Shown: positions 1 to 6,535 of the stretch, one piece after another | How the letters are laid out: the number at the start of each line of letters is the position of its first letter | Numbering within the stretch: the stretch's first letter is position 1 | The notes under the pieces: generated by a model | Told to the model about the DNA's origin: nothing | Seen by the model: only the letters and a program-made list of their open reading frames with translations | The model's database searches: none | Program-made: the position numbers and the translations under genes | Source: Phycisphaerales bacterium | GTDB taxonomy: Bacteria > Planctomycetota > Phycisphaerae > SM23-33 | NCBI GenBank assembly: GCA_003171235.1 | Contig: PMYM01000081.1 | Location: 1 to 14,449, forward strand | Reading direction: 5' to 3' | Length of the DNA: 14,449 nt

Positions 1-5
1 GTGTT

Positions 6-596
6 TCAGAGCGTGCCTTTTGTGGAGGGTATCCGGCCGGGGTGGGCGGGGTCGATGAGCTTGGCCTGGCGCAGGGCGCGGGCGAAGGCCTTGAAGACGG
101 CCTCGGCGATGTGGTGGTCGTTGGCCCCGTAGGGCACGTTGACGTGGAGGTTGAGCCCCGCCGGGCGGGCCAGCGCCCGGAAAAACTCCTCCACCAACTG
201 CACGTCGAAGCTGCCGATTTTGCCGCCGGGGAAACTGACGTTGAAGACAACCTCGCATCGCCCCGACAGGTCCAGGGCCACGTTGGCCAGCGTTTCCTCC
301 ATGGGCACGGAGGCCTGGCCGTAGCGGGCAATGCCCGCCTTGTCGCCCAACGACTTGGCCAGGGCCTGGCCAAGGCAGATGCCCACATCCTCGACGGTGT
401 GGTGGTCGTCCACCTTCAGGTCGCCCTTGGCCTTGACGGTGATGTCCGAAAAACTGTGGCGGGCCAGGTGGTCCAGCATGTGGTCCAGGAAGCCCACGCC
501 CGTGTCGGCCTGGCACTTGCCCGAGCCGTCAAGGTTGAGCGTCAGCTCGATGTCGGTTTCTTTGGTCTTTCGCTTTATTGTCGCTGTGCGGGCCAT
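6..596 (-). CDS. hisB: Imidazoleglycerol-phosphate dehydratase
   Basis: This cytoplasmic enzyme dehydrates imidazole-glycerol phosphate to imidazole-acetol phosphate, a late step of histidine biosynthesis. The 196-residue protein is full length for the monofunctional family and lacks the phosphatase domain fused in enterobacterial HisB. The metal-binding signatures are all visible: DHMLDH (residues 38-43), DHHTVED (64-70) and DHHIAEA (160-166). The PMEETLANVALDLSGR block (98-113) is also typical. The ATG at 596 is preceded on the minus strand by an AGGA about 7 bases upstream. The gene follows hisC by 47 bases and is the last gene of the hisD-hisC-hisB run inside the window. Its TGA stop lies at bases 6-8, so any further operon members are beyond the left edge. 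Confidence 0.97.
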   Translation of the reverse strand: MARTATIKRKTKETDIELTLNLDGSGKCQADTGVGFLDHMLDHLARHSFSDITVKAKGDLKVDDHHTVEDVGICLGQALAKSLGDKAGIARYGQASVPMEETLANVALDLSGRCEVVFNVSFPGGKIGSFDVQLVEEFFRALARPAGLNLHVNVPYGANDHHIAEAVFKAFARALRQAKLIDPAHPGRIPSTKGTL

Positions 597-643
597 GGGA
601 ATAGTCCTAATGTGCCAAGGTCGCGGGCCAAACGCACTCCACG

Positions 644-1690
644 CTAAAGCAGTTGCCCTAGTGCCGCCAGCAGGGCCTGGTTCTGCTGGTCGGTGCCGAC
701 GGTGATGCGCAGTTTGTCGTCCAGGCGCGGCTCTTTGAAGTATCGGACCAGGATGCCGCGATCCTTGAGGCTGCGGTAGATGCGCTCGGCGTCGCCCGCC
801 GCCGGCCGGGCCAAAAGGAAGTTGGACTGCGACGGCCAGACCTTAAAGCCAAGCTTCTCCAGCCCGGCGGCAAGGCGCGCGCGCGAGGCTTTGACCTTGT
901 CTGCGTTGGCGTTTTTCCAGGCCTGGTCGGTCAGGGCGGCTGAGCCGACGGCGATGGTCGCGGCGTCGAGATTGTAGCTGTCCTTGACCTTCCACAGCCC
1001 CTCCAGCAGGCCCGGCTGGGCCAGGGCAAGACCCAGCCGCAAGCCGGCCAGGCTGTAGCCCTTGGACAGGGTCCGCAGGATGATCACGTTGTCGCGGCGG
1101 CGGACCAGTTCCAGGGCCGAGGCCCCGGCGAAATCCACGTACGCCTCGTCCACCGCCAGCACGCCGGGAATCTTGCCGGCCAGTTGGTCGAGCTGCTCGA
1201 GGGGATAAGACGTGCCCGACGGGCTGTTGGGGCTGGCGACGAAGGTCACCTGCCCGCCCGCGCGGGCCAACTGGTCCAGGGGCAACTGGTAATCCTCGGG
1301 ATACGGCACTTCGACGGGGCGGGCGTTTTGAATCTCGCTCAGCGTGCGGTAGAGCACGTAGGTGGGCATGGGATAGGCCACCGCGCCGCCCTCGCCCACG
1401 AAGGCGCGCATGATCATGGCCAGGATTTCGTCGCTGCCGTTGCCGGCCAATATCCAATCCGCCGGCAGGCCCAGCGCCTCCGAGGCCGCGGCGCGTACCT
1501 GCCTGGCCAGCGGGTCGGGGTAGCGGCGCAGGGCCTCGGCCGGCAGGCTGCTTAGCACTTCCATCGCCCGCGGCGAAGGCGGGTATGGGTTCTCGTTGGT
1601 GTTCAGTTTGATGACCTTGGCGCCGGCGGGCGGCTGCTCGCCCGGCACGTAGGCCTGCAGCGAATCGATATTTTTACGGAAGTAGGACAT
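644..1690 (-). CDS. hisC: Histidinol-phosphate aminotransferase
   Basis: A PLP-dependent class I/II (fold type I) aminotransferase that converts imidazole-acetol phosphate and glutamate to histidinol phosphate. The 348 residues match the family length. Visible signatures are NENP (32-35), the DEAYVDF block (181-187) with the PLP-ring aspartate, the Schiff-base lysine K210 in TLSKGYSLAGLRLG, and the C-terminal LRITVGT (327-333) with the substrate-carboxylate arginine. The ATG at 1690 is followed by SYFRKNI, a normal family start. It sits between hisD and hisB on the same strand, which supports histidine rather than a broader aromatic aminotransferase role, although HisC paralogues can act on aromatic substrates. 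The 80-base gap to hisD is filled with repeats (1703-1804). Confidence 0.96.
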   Translation of the reverse strand: MSYFRKNIDSLQAYVPGEQPPAGAKVIKLNTNENPYPPSPRAMEVLSSLPAEALRRYPDPLARQVRAAASEALGLPADWILAGNGSDEILAMIMRAFVGEGGAVAYPMPTYVLYRTLSEIQNARPVEVPYPEDYQLPLDQLARAGGQVTFVASPNSPSGTSYPLEQLDQLAGKIPGVLAVDEAYVDFAGASALELVRRRDNVIILRTLSKGYSLAGLRLGLALAQPGLLEGLWKVKDSYNLDAATIAVGSAALTDQAWKNANADKVKASRARLAAGLEKLGFKVWPSQSNFLLARPAAGDAERIYRSLKDRGILVRYFKEPRLDDKLRITVGTDQQNQALLAALGQLL

Positions 1691-1702
1691 TGCCTGCCTG
1701 AA

Positions 1703-1750
1703 GGTTAATCGGTTGATCGGTTAATCGGTGAATCGGCGAATCAGTCAATC
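1703..1750. repeat. Tandem 8-bp repeat array between hisD and hisC
   Basis: Six consecutive 8-bp units follow the pattern GGTTAATC: GGTTAATC, GGTTGATC, GGTTAATC, GGTGAATC, GGCGAATC, AGTCAATC, then a partial GATTC. The units drift progressively towards the hisD side. The array lies wholly in the non-coding gap and would be transcribed in the operon mRNA just ahead of hisC (start at 1690). No protein or known regulatory element is recognised. It looks like one of several dispersed low-complexity repeats in this genome. Confidence 0.8.
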
Positions 1751-1770
1751 GATTCTTTTTTCTCACGTTT

Positions 1771-1804
1771 CTATTTCTTCGTGCTCTTTGTGTCTTTGTG
1801 GCGG
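1771..1804 (-). repeat. Purine-rich dispersed repeat (CACAAAGACACAAAG type) at the hisD 3' end
   Basis: On the minus strand this stretch contains CACAAAGACACAAAGAGCAC followed by GAAGAAATAG. A closely similar run, CACAGAGACACGGAGGCACA, occurs on the plus strand at 14365-14384, so the window carries two copies of one family in opposite orientations. Here the repeat overlaps the final codons of hisD and supplies its TAG stop. Function is unknown; it contains no ORF of its own. Confidence 0.7.
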
Positions 1805-3126
1805 TCTTTTTTTTCCAGGCGGATTTCGACCGCCTGGGCGTGGGCGGTCAGGCCTTCATAGCAGGCGAACCTGGCCACCTTGGGGGCGTCGGCGGCCAGG
1901 GCCGCAGCGTCATATTCCACCAGGCTTGAGGCCTTGAGGAAATCATTGACCGACAGCGGCGAGAAGAACCTAGCCGTCCCGCCGGTGGGCAACACGTGCG
2001 AGGGGCCGGCCCAATAATCGCCCAGCGGCACCGGGGTATATGGCCCGATGAATATCGCCCCGGCGTTGCGAATGGCGGCCAGGACCTCCCTTGGGCGGCG
2101 GGTGAGGATCTGCAGGTGCTCGGGGGCGAAGTCGTTGGCCACCTGGCAGGCCTGGGCCAGGCTGCCCACCACGATGATGGCGGAGTATTCGGCCATGGCC
2201 TTTTCCAGGGCGGCCCGCCGCTGGAGTTTTGGCAGCAGTTGCCCGACGGCTGTCTGGACCTTCTGGGCCAGGGCGAACGAATCCGTCACCAGCACAGCCG
2301 AGCCGGGGTCGTGCTCCGCCTGGGCCAAGAGGTCGGCCGCCACCCACTCCGGCCGGGCGGAGGCGTCGGCGATGATCAGCACCTCGCTGGGCCCGGCGGT
2401 CGAATCGATGCCCACGCGGCCCAAAAGCTGCCGCTTGGCCTCGGTGACGTAGGCGTTGCCGGGACCGACGATCTTGTCCACCGGTGCAATGGTTTGCGTG
2501 CCGATGGCCAGGGCGGCCAGTGCGGCCACGCCCGCGGCGCACAGCACCCGCTGGACGCCCAATTCGCCCGCCAGTTCCAGCACCACCGCTCGGGGCTTGC
2601 CGCCGGGGCCGGGCGGGGTGACGATGACGATCTCGCCCACGCCGGCCACCTGGGCCGGCACCACCGTCATCAGCAGGCTGGAGGGATAGGCCGCCTTGCC
2701 GCCGGGCACGTGCATAGCCACGCGGGCCAGCGGGGTGTATCGCACGCCCAGTTGCCGCCCCCCGGCGCAAATTGGCGCGGGGGCCTGGATCATGATCCGC
2801 CGCTGGTAGCGGCGGATGTTGGCGGCGGCGCCGCGCATCAGCCGCAGGAAGGCCGGGTCGGCGGCGCGATGGGCGGCGCGGATTTCCGCCGGTGAAACCC
2901 AAAGCTGCCGGGGCGTCGGGCGGATGCCGTGCAGTCTCCTGGTCCAATCCACGACGGCGGCGTCGCCGCGCCGGGCAACGTCGGCGATGATGGCCGCGAC
3001 GGCCTCGGGAATGTCGCCCTGGCCCTGGCCGGAGGCGGTCAGCCCGCCGCCGCGCAGGCGGTCGCGCAGGGCCAGCGCCTGGGCCCTGCCCCGGGCCGTC
3101 CTTGCCTGGATGATGGGAATGGCCAT
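1771..3126 (-). CDS. hisD: Histidinol dehydrogenase
   Basis: A zinc enzyme that oxidises L-histidinol to histidine in two NAD-dependent steps, the end of the pathway. The 451-residue protein carries the family hallmarks: VPGGKAAYPSS (about 140-150), IVGPGNAYVTEAKRQL, AGPSEVLIIAD, AQAEHDP with the expected zinc ligands Q269 and H272, the catalytic PEHLQ (E336, H337), GDYWAGPSHVLPT with D370, and H429 in GLTAHA. I prefer the ATG at 3126 because MAIPII is a normal start; an in-frame GTG at 3144 would add six residues. The C-terminus is odd. After EIRLE the last 13 residues (KKDRHKDTKSTKK) are lysine-rich and encoded by the 1771-1804 repeat, so the natural end was probably overwritten. All catalytic residues precede this tail. 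First gene of the his run. Confidence 0.96.
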   Translation of the reverse strand: MAIPIIQARTARGRAQALALRDRLRGGGLTASGQGQGDIPEAVAAIIADVARRGDAAVVDWTRRLHGIRPTPRQLWVSPAEIRAAHRAADPAFLRLMRGAAANIRRYQRRIMIQAPAPICAGGRQLGVRYTPLARVAMHVPGGKAAYPSSLLMTVVPAQVAGVGEIVIVTPPGPGGKPRAVVLELAGELGVQRVLCAAGVAALAALAIGTQTIAPVDKIVGPGNAYVTEAKRQLLGRVGIDSTAGPSEVLIIADASARPEWVAADLLAQAEHDPGSAVLVTDSFALAQKVQTAVGQLLPKLQRRAALEKAMAEYSAIIVVGSLAQACQVANDFAPEHLQILTRRPREVLAAIRNAGAIFIGPYTPVPLGDYWAGPSHVLPTGGTARFFSPLSVNDFLKASSLVEYDAAALAADAPKVARFACYEGLTAHAQAVEIRLEKKDRHKDTKSTKK

Positions 3127-3133
3127 GGCCGCT

Positions 3134-3162
3134 ACTTTACGCACCCGGCGGCCTCAACGCAA
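3134..3162 (-). promoter_or_regulatory. Candidate sigma70-type promoter for hisD
   Basis: On the minus strand TTGCGT (3162-3157) is followed after 17 bases by TAAAGT (3139-3134), a fair match to -35 and -10 boxes. The expected transcription start falls at about 3127-3126, on the first base of the preferred hisD ATG, which would make the mRNA nearly leaderless. No Shine-Dalgarno sequence is seen before that ATG, which agrees with this. A match by eye only. Confidence 0.35.
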
Positions 3163-3210
3163 TGTTTACAGGGGCCAAGTGGCTTGGCACTGACCTGGCG
3201 CGGAATGGCC

Positions 3211-3240
3211 TTGACGCTTCCCCGCGGCGCGTGCTACCAT
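3211..3240 (+). promoter_or_regulatory. Candidate sigma70-type promoter for the tRNA-Glu gene
   Basis: TTGACG (3211-3216) and TACCAT (3235-3240) are separated by 18 bases, giving a good -35 and a moderate -10. Transcription would start near 3247, about 20 bases before the mature tRNA 5' end. The position immediately upstream of a stable-RNA gene supports the call. Confidence 0.55.
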
Positions 3241-3266
3241 GCCTTTTTGCCGCCACCGCGGCCGAT

Positions 3267-3339
3267 GCCCCCATCGTCCAGTGGCCTAGGATATCAGGTT
3301 CTCATCCTGGAGACCGGGGTTCGACTCCCCGTGGGGGTA
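3267..3339 (+). tRNA. tRNA-Glu (anticodon CTC)
   Basis: A complete 73-base cloverleaf can be folded. The acceptor stem pairs GCCCCCA (3267-3273) with TGGGGGT (3332-3338) and leaves A3339 as the discriminator. The anticodon arm is TCAGG-TTCTCAT-CCTGG, giving anticodon CTC, which reads GAG (Glu). The T arm is CGGGG-TTCGACT-CCCCG (3315-3331). The D-arm sequence TCGTCCAGTGGCCTAGGA is of tRNA-Glu type. The first acceptor pair is a G:U wobble. The 3' CCA is not encoded (the DNA continues TT) and must be added by the CCA-adding enzyme. It is a stand-alone unit with a promoter-like sequence upstream and a terminator 3 bases downstream. Confidence 0.95.
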
Positions 3340-3341
3340 TT

Positions 3342-3382
3342 AAGATGCGGCTCGGTGTTATCGCACCGGGCCGCATCTTTTT
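3342..3382 (+). terminator. Intrinsic terminator of tRNA-Glu
   Basis: A 16-bp stem forms between 3342-3357 (AAGATGCGGCTCGGTG) and 3364-3379 (CACCGGGCCGCATCTT). It has one G:U pair and a six-base loop, and it ends in a run of five T (3378-3382). It begins 3 bases after the tRNA 3' end. This is a textbook rho-independent terminator. Confidence 0.92.
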
Positions 3383-3594
3383 GCTTCGTGTCGCACGCGC
3401 CTAAGTTACGGGCACAATCGATCTACACCGGCAAGAGGACCCAAAAGGCTTGCAGAACCATCGCTGTGAAATAGAATCGGGAGACCGGTTGGCTGAGGCG
3501 GTCGTGGGCAAAGGCCGTTTCCCCAGCCTGACCAAAAAGCCTCAGGTTGCATTGGTGCGGGATCGAACCATTTGAGAAACCACGGGTTATTCTC

Positions 3595-4287
3595 ATGAAT
3601 AAGGACTGGATGAGGAAGATGCGGTATGGAGCTTTGCTCGGGCTCATTATCGCCCTTGCAGGGACTATCATCACCCAATTCGCCCTACTTGGTGGCCTGC
3701 CCGCAAGACTCCTTGAACTCTTATGGTATCTATTGTGTGCGGTGTTTTTCTTGATCCAAGTCTGGCTTTTGACACTACCTGAACCGGAGAATCCTTACTG
3801 GCAATTCTGGCTCAGGTGGATTGCCAGGGCAGGAGCGGCAGGTTGGGTTGCTCAGAGCATGATGAAGACAGTGGTGGTGCAATTCCTCCAATCATCCACC
3901 CAGATGGTGGCCCCCCTTTATGCCCAAGCGGAAATGGTATCATCATGCAGTATTGTTGGCTCTGCTTGGTATATTTCCAGACTTGCCATAAGGTTGAACG
4001 ACCGATTGCTTCGTGTAATGAACCTCGTCTATGCATGGGTGGTTGGGGTTATCTTCGGACTTAATCTGTTGCGTTATGCAACTGACCGACCGGAGGCCAT
4101 TCGCAACGCCGCTTCACAATTGTCGAGCGATCAAGACTGGGGCGCTGGTTATCGCCTAATGTTTTCTCACCCTGCGGGAATAGTCATATGGGTCGGGCTC
4201 GGTCTCGTACTCCTATACATGCAGTGGCGGTTATGGAGTCGCCTAAGGGCCGTGGAACGAAGCGCGCAGATACCTGGCCACCAGTGA
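3595..4287 (+). CDS. Multi-pass membrane protein of unknown function
   Basis: I do not recognise this family. The 230-residue product is strongly hydrophobic, with likely membrane segments near residues 11-33, 39-60, 143-161 and 193-211 and weaker ones between about 76 and 130. No catalytic motif or signal peptidase site stands out. The start is uncertain. The ATG at 3595 has no clear ribosome site, the ATG at 3610 has AAGGA four bases upstream, and an earlier in-frame ATG exists at 3547. The gene is visibly richer in A+T than its neighbours and uses codons such as TTA and ATA that are rare around it, suggesting a different origin. It stands alone between the tRNA-Glu terminator and the convergent pseudopilin operon. 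The 212 bases upstream (3383-3594) show no other gene. Confidence 0.7.
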   Translation: MNKDWMRKMRYGALLGLIIALAGTIITQFALLGGLPARLLELLWYLLCAVFFLIQVWLLTLPEPENPYWQFWLRWIARAGAAGWVAQSMMKTVVVQFLQSSTQMVAPLYAQAEMVSSCSIVGSAWYISRLAIRLNDRLLRVMNLVYAWVVGVIFGLNLLRYATDRPEAIRNAASQLSSDQDWGAGYRLMFSHPAGIVIWVGLGLVLLYMQWRLWSRLRAVERSAQIPGHQ

Positions 4288-4357
4288 GAATTCGCTACTT
4301 GTGGGCAATATCCCTCTCGCAGTTGCGAATACAGTTCCGCTCCGCGCGGATTCTCAC
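4284..4357. repeat. Inverted repeat joining two convergent gene ends
   Basis: GTGAGAATTCGC (4284-4295) and GCGGATTCTCAC (4346-4357) are inverted copies matching at 11 of 12 positions, 50 bases apart. Each arm contains the stop codon of one convergent gene: TGA at 4285-4287 for the membrane protein and, on the minus strand, TGA at 4356-4354 for the K-like pseudopilin. A smaller TCGCA-GT-TGCGA palindrome lies inside. It may help to terminate transcription from both sides, but there is no T tract, so this is a guess. Confidence 0.45.
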
Positions 4358-4782
4358 GGGGCCGGAGTGAAGGCGGAGGGCGCGGCGGGCAGGGTGTTGT
4401 CATCATCGCTGGCCGGGCGGACCGAGACGTTCCACTCGTGGCCATGGTCTTTGCGGAAGGTCAGGATCCAGTCGGTGGGCACGGCGGCGCAGAAGGGATC
4501 GTTTGGTTGTCCGGCCGGCGGGAGGTTGATCCGGCAGGACCAGTCGTCGTCAGGCGGCAGGCCGGTCTCCAGCAGCGTCAGGCCCGTGGCCAGGGCCCGG
4601 ACGCCGCCGGCCGACTGGGCGGCGTGCTGCCGGGCAGCCTGCTCCACCCGTATGGCCGAGGCCGTCTGCTGCTGAACGCTTAATTGCAGCATCAGGACCA
4701 GCGCCAGGAAGATCATGGTGCCGGCCAGGGCGTGGCCCGACGACTTTGCCCGCCCGAATCGGGATGGGGGCCTGGCGGTCAT
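4354..4782 (-). CDS. GspK/PilX-like minor pseudopilin
   Basis: The 142-residue protein has a short basic leader ending in KSSG (G16) and then a hydrophobic helix of about 21 residues beginning HALAGTMIF, the shape of a class III (prepilin-peptidase-cleaved) signal. The mature +5 residue is Gly rather than Glu; loss of Glu5 is the known hallmark of GspK, the tip pseudopilin. It is, however, far shorter than GspK (usually about 300 residues) and lacks the large extra domain, so it resembles PilX in size. Residues 85-125 hold two cysteines and a short beta-rich stretch. Its ATG overlaps the stop of the preceding J-like gene (ATGA, 4782-4779), so the two are probably translationally coupled. It is the last gene of the H-I-J-K-like operon. 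Role inferred: pilus or pseudopilus tip initiation. Confidence 0.65.
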   Translation of the reverse strand: MTARPPSRFGRAKSSGHALAGTMIFLALVLMLQLSVQQQTASAIRVEQAARQHAAQSAGGVRALATGLTLLETGLPPDDDWSCRINLPPAGQPNDPFCAAVPTDWILTFRKDHGHEWNVSVRPASDDDNTLPAAPSAFTPAP

Positions 4783-5333
4783 GTGGGCCGGCTCCACAGC
4801 AGCGTGACCTGGCGGGAAAGCCCGCCCTTCCCCATGCACAGGACCATCTGCAGGCTGCTGCCGGCGTCGTGCAGGCTGAAGGAAGCGACATCCTGGGCGA
4901 CCGTCAGTTCGGCCCCGCCGGTGCAGTCGTGGCGGATGAGCCGGCCCTGGCTGAGGTAGTACTCCACCATCTGGTCCGGGGCGGCCCAGTCGGGCTGGCC
5001 GTTGGGGGCGTCGCCGCCGTCGCGGCAGATCATCAGCCGGCCCTCGCCCATGACGGTGGCGCCCACGGCTGGGCCCATGTCCTCGGCCAAAGAGCAGGTG
5101 GCCAGGCGCAGTTCCTGCACCAGTTGGGCGCGGGTCGCCAGGTCGCCGAAGCTGCGGGCGTAATGCCGCCACAGCCCCGAGACCAGCAGCGTCAAGCCGG
5201 TCATCAGGCCCGCGACCACCAGCAGCTCCAGTAAGCTGAAGCCGCCAGCGCGGCGGACCGGAGGGCGCTGTGGCTGTCGGGCGGGGTGCCCTTGGGGGAG
5301 ATCGCCCTGCGCGATTGTATCTGTCTGTGTCAA
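4779..5333 (-). CDS. GspJ/PilW-like minor prepilin
   Basis: The 184-residue protein has an unusually long leader of 31 residues ending in RRAGG, then FSLLELLVV followed by a hydrophobic helix. Predicted cleavage is after G31, and the conserved Glu is at mature +5 (E36). The C-terminal two thirds (about 60-184) is a globular domain containing ATCSLAEDMGPAVG, as in J-type pseudopilins, which start with similar helix-rich segments. Translation should start at a TTG (5333-5331), because the only later in-frame ATGs lie inside or after the pilin helix. This TTG forms a TTGA overlap with the stop of the upstream I-like gene, and GGAG lies about 10 bases before it. Probably part of the minor-pilin tip complex; the exact J/W assignment is by gene order and size. 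Confidence 0.75.
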   Translation of the reverse strand: MTQTDTIAQGDLPQGHPARQPQRPPVRRAGGFSLLELLVVAGLMTGLTLLVSGLWRHYARSFGDLATRAQLVQELRLATCSLAEDMGPAVGATVMGEGRLMICRDGGDAPNGQPDWAAPDQMVEYYLSQGRLIRHDCTGGAELTVAQDVASFSLHDAGSSLQMVLCMGKGGLSRQVTLLWSRPT

Positions 5334-5692
5334 GGCGGGCTCTCCACGGCGCTAAGCCTGACGGTGGCGCTGACGGGCTGGCCGTCCTTGTCCCGCTGGA
5401 TCGCCTCCAGCAACACCTGGCTTACCTTCTGGCCGCTGACCAGCGGTCTCCAGGCCTGTCCGCCGGCGGATTTCTCGACGGCCGCCGGGACGCCCAACTG
5501 CCGCATCCGCGGATCGGCTTGGCTGACCAGGTAAAGCGTCGGCTGATCGGCGCACCAGGCCTCGACGTGGCGAAGCTGCCGGTTTTGCGCGGCCAGCAGG
5601 CCGAACACGCCCAAGAGTCCGCTGCCCAGGACAAACAGCGTGACCTCCAACTCCAGCAGCGTAAAAGCTCGGGTTTTTTCGCGTCCGCTCAT
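5330..5692 (-). CDS. GspI/PilV-like minor prepilin
   Basis: From the ATG at 5692 the product is 120 residues long, a normal size for GspI/PilV. A short basic leader (MSGREKTRA) is followed by FTLLELEVTLFVLGSGLLG, the N-terminal helix of a type IV prepilin with Glu at mature +5 (E14). The residue before the cleavage site is Ala (A9) instead of the near-invariant Gly; prepilin peptidases can accept Ala, usually less efficiently. A second in-frame ATG at 5713 would add seven residues. The gene lies 42 bases after the H-like gene and overlaps the J-like gene by four bases. The order H-I-J-K matches the minor-pseudopilin block of T2SS operons. Confidence 0.72.
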   Translation of the reverse strand: MSGREKTRAFTLLELEVTLFVLGSGLLGVFGLLAAQNRQLRHVEAWCADQPTLYLVSQADPRMRQLGVPAAVEKSAGGQAWRPLVSGQKVSQVLLEAIQRDKDGQPVSATVRLSAVESPP

Positions 5693-5734
5693 GCATTTGC
5701 CGCCCATCGGCACGTCGCCGGCAGGGCGGCCCTC

Positions 5735-6214
5735 TCAGGGCTTGGGCAGGAGGGCGGGTGGGTTTCGGCCGGCAATGCACCCGGTCAGCACGCCGCTCTC
5801 GGTGATATCCAGGCTGCCGGTCCAGACGGAGCTGTTGCGGCGAGTGGCGGTGGCGGTGAAGCTTTCGCCGGCGGCGCCGGTGAACTGGAAGACAAAGGCG
5901 CTGCTGCCTTCCACAAGCGACTGCTCGATCAGGTCGCTCCGGCGCAGCGTCTGCAGGTCGGGGGCGAAGGTTTTGTGTTCCAGGTAATACACCCGCTGTG
6001 CGGCATAGATGGATCGCAACTGGGCCCCGGCCATATCCACGCGCGCCTGCTCCATGGCCCGCTGGTAGATGGGCATGCCCAGCGTCGCCAGCAGCACCAC
6101 GATAACCAGGGCGATGCTGACCTCCACCAGGGTGAAGCCGGCACGACCGCCGGGGCCCGGCCGCCCAAGCCTCCGCGCGCCATGTTCAGATGGACTGGAT
6201 ACCGCCCAGGACAT
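5735..6214 (-). CDS. GspH/type IV prepilin-like protein
   Basis: From the ATG at 6214 (GGGAG about 9 bases upstream) the protein has 159 residues. A 26-residue leader ends in GGRAG and is followed by FTLVEVSIALVIVVLLATLG, a classic prepilin helix with cleavage after G26 and Glu at +5 (E31). The mature part continues with a helix (IYQRAMEQARVDMAGAQLR) and a globular domain (about 85-155) of mixed beta structure with one cysteine (C146). It opens the minus-strand H-I-J-K-like operon and is divergent from the major pilin. An upstream in-frame ATG at 6298 would give an implausibly long leader. It could be a second PilA/GspG-type pilin rather than GspH; size and position favour the minor class. 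Confidence 0.75.
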   Translation of the reverse strand: MSWAVSSPSEHGARRLGRPGPGGRAGFTLVEVSIALVIVVLLATLGMPIYQRAMEQARVDMAGAQLRSIYAAQRVYYLEHKTFAPDLQTLRRSDLIEQSLVEGSSAFVFQFTGAAGESFTATATRRNSSVWTGSLDITESGVLTGCIAGRNPPALLPKP

Positions 6215-6535
6215 CAAGCACCGCTCCCGGCCATATCTGGCCCTAGAGCCCCTGGCAGAATGTCGCCGCCACGGGACATTAAAGACCCTCATTATCATCG
6301 GACTTTACCGGCGGGGCTTTAGCTAGAGCCGGGCGGCATTCCCCCGGCCGGGGCTGGCGGAGGCGAACCGCTTACGCCGTCCGGCTGGGATGGCGCGGGG
6401 AGGAGCCCTTTTGCCGGCGGAGATTTATTTGTGGCGACTAATTAAAGGGGGGGCAAGGCCACGCCGATAGTGGGCTCTGGCCGGGTGCATCGCGTCGATG
6501 CTCCCATGTAACACCGCCAAAAGGAGAAGAAACGA
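6215..6535. other. Divergent intergenic region between minor-pilin and major-pilin operons
   Basis: These 321 bases separate the two divergent operons and must hold both promoters. No gene is visible. On the minus strand GATAAT (around 6295) is a fair -10 box without a good -35 partner. On the plus strand the AT-rich patch TTTATTTGTGG...CTAATTAAAG (6424-6446) stands out from GC-rich surroundings and lies about 90-110 bases before the pilin ATG. I found no convincing sigma54 site (TGGCAC-N5-TTGC). AAGGAG at 6521-6526 is the ribosome site of the major pilin. Confidence 0.5.

Noticed and set aside
42..647. 201-codon plus-strand open frame across hisB
   Set aside because: It is antisense to a clear hisB. 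Long opposite-strand frames are common in GC-rich genes and this one shows no protein-like motifs.
1996..2895. 299-codon plus-strand open frame across hisD
   Set aside because: It is a low-complexity Gly/His-rich translation antisense to hisD, with no ribosome site or recognisable domain.
3406..3678. 90-codon minus-strand frame near the membrane-protein start
   Set aside because: It overlaps the start of the membrane gene, has no clear ribosome site and no recognised family. I could not exclude it but cannot support it.
3267..4300. Integrated genomic island at tRNA-Glu
   Set aside because: The AT-rich gene is suggestive, but there is no integrase and no second copy of the tRNA 3' end was seen near 4300, so an island with att sites is not supported.
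6215..6535. Sigma54 promoter for the pilin gene
   Set aside because: GG-N10-GC patterns such as the one near 6380 lack the rest of the TGGCAC-N5-TTGC consensus, so no call is made.
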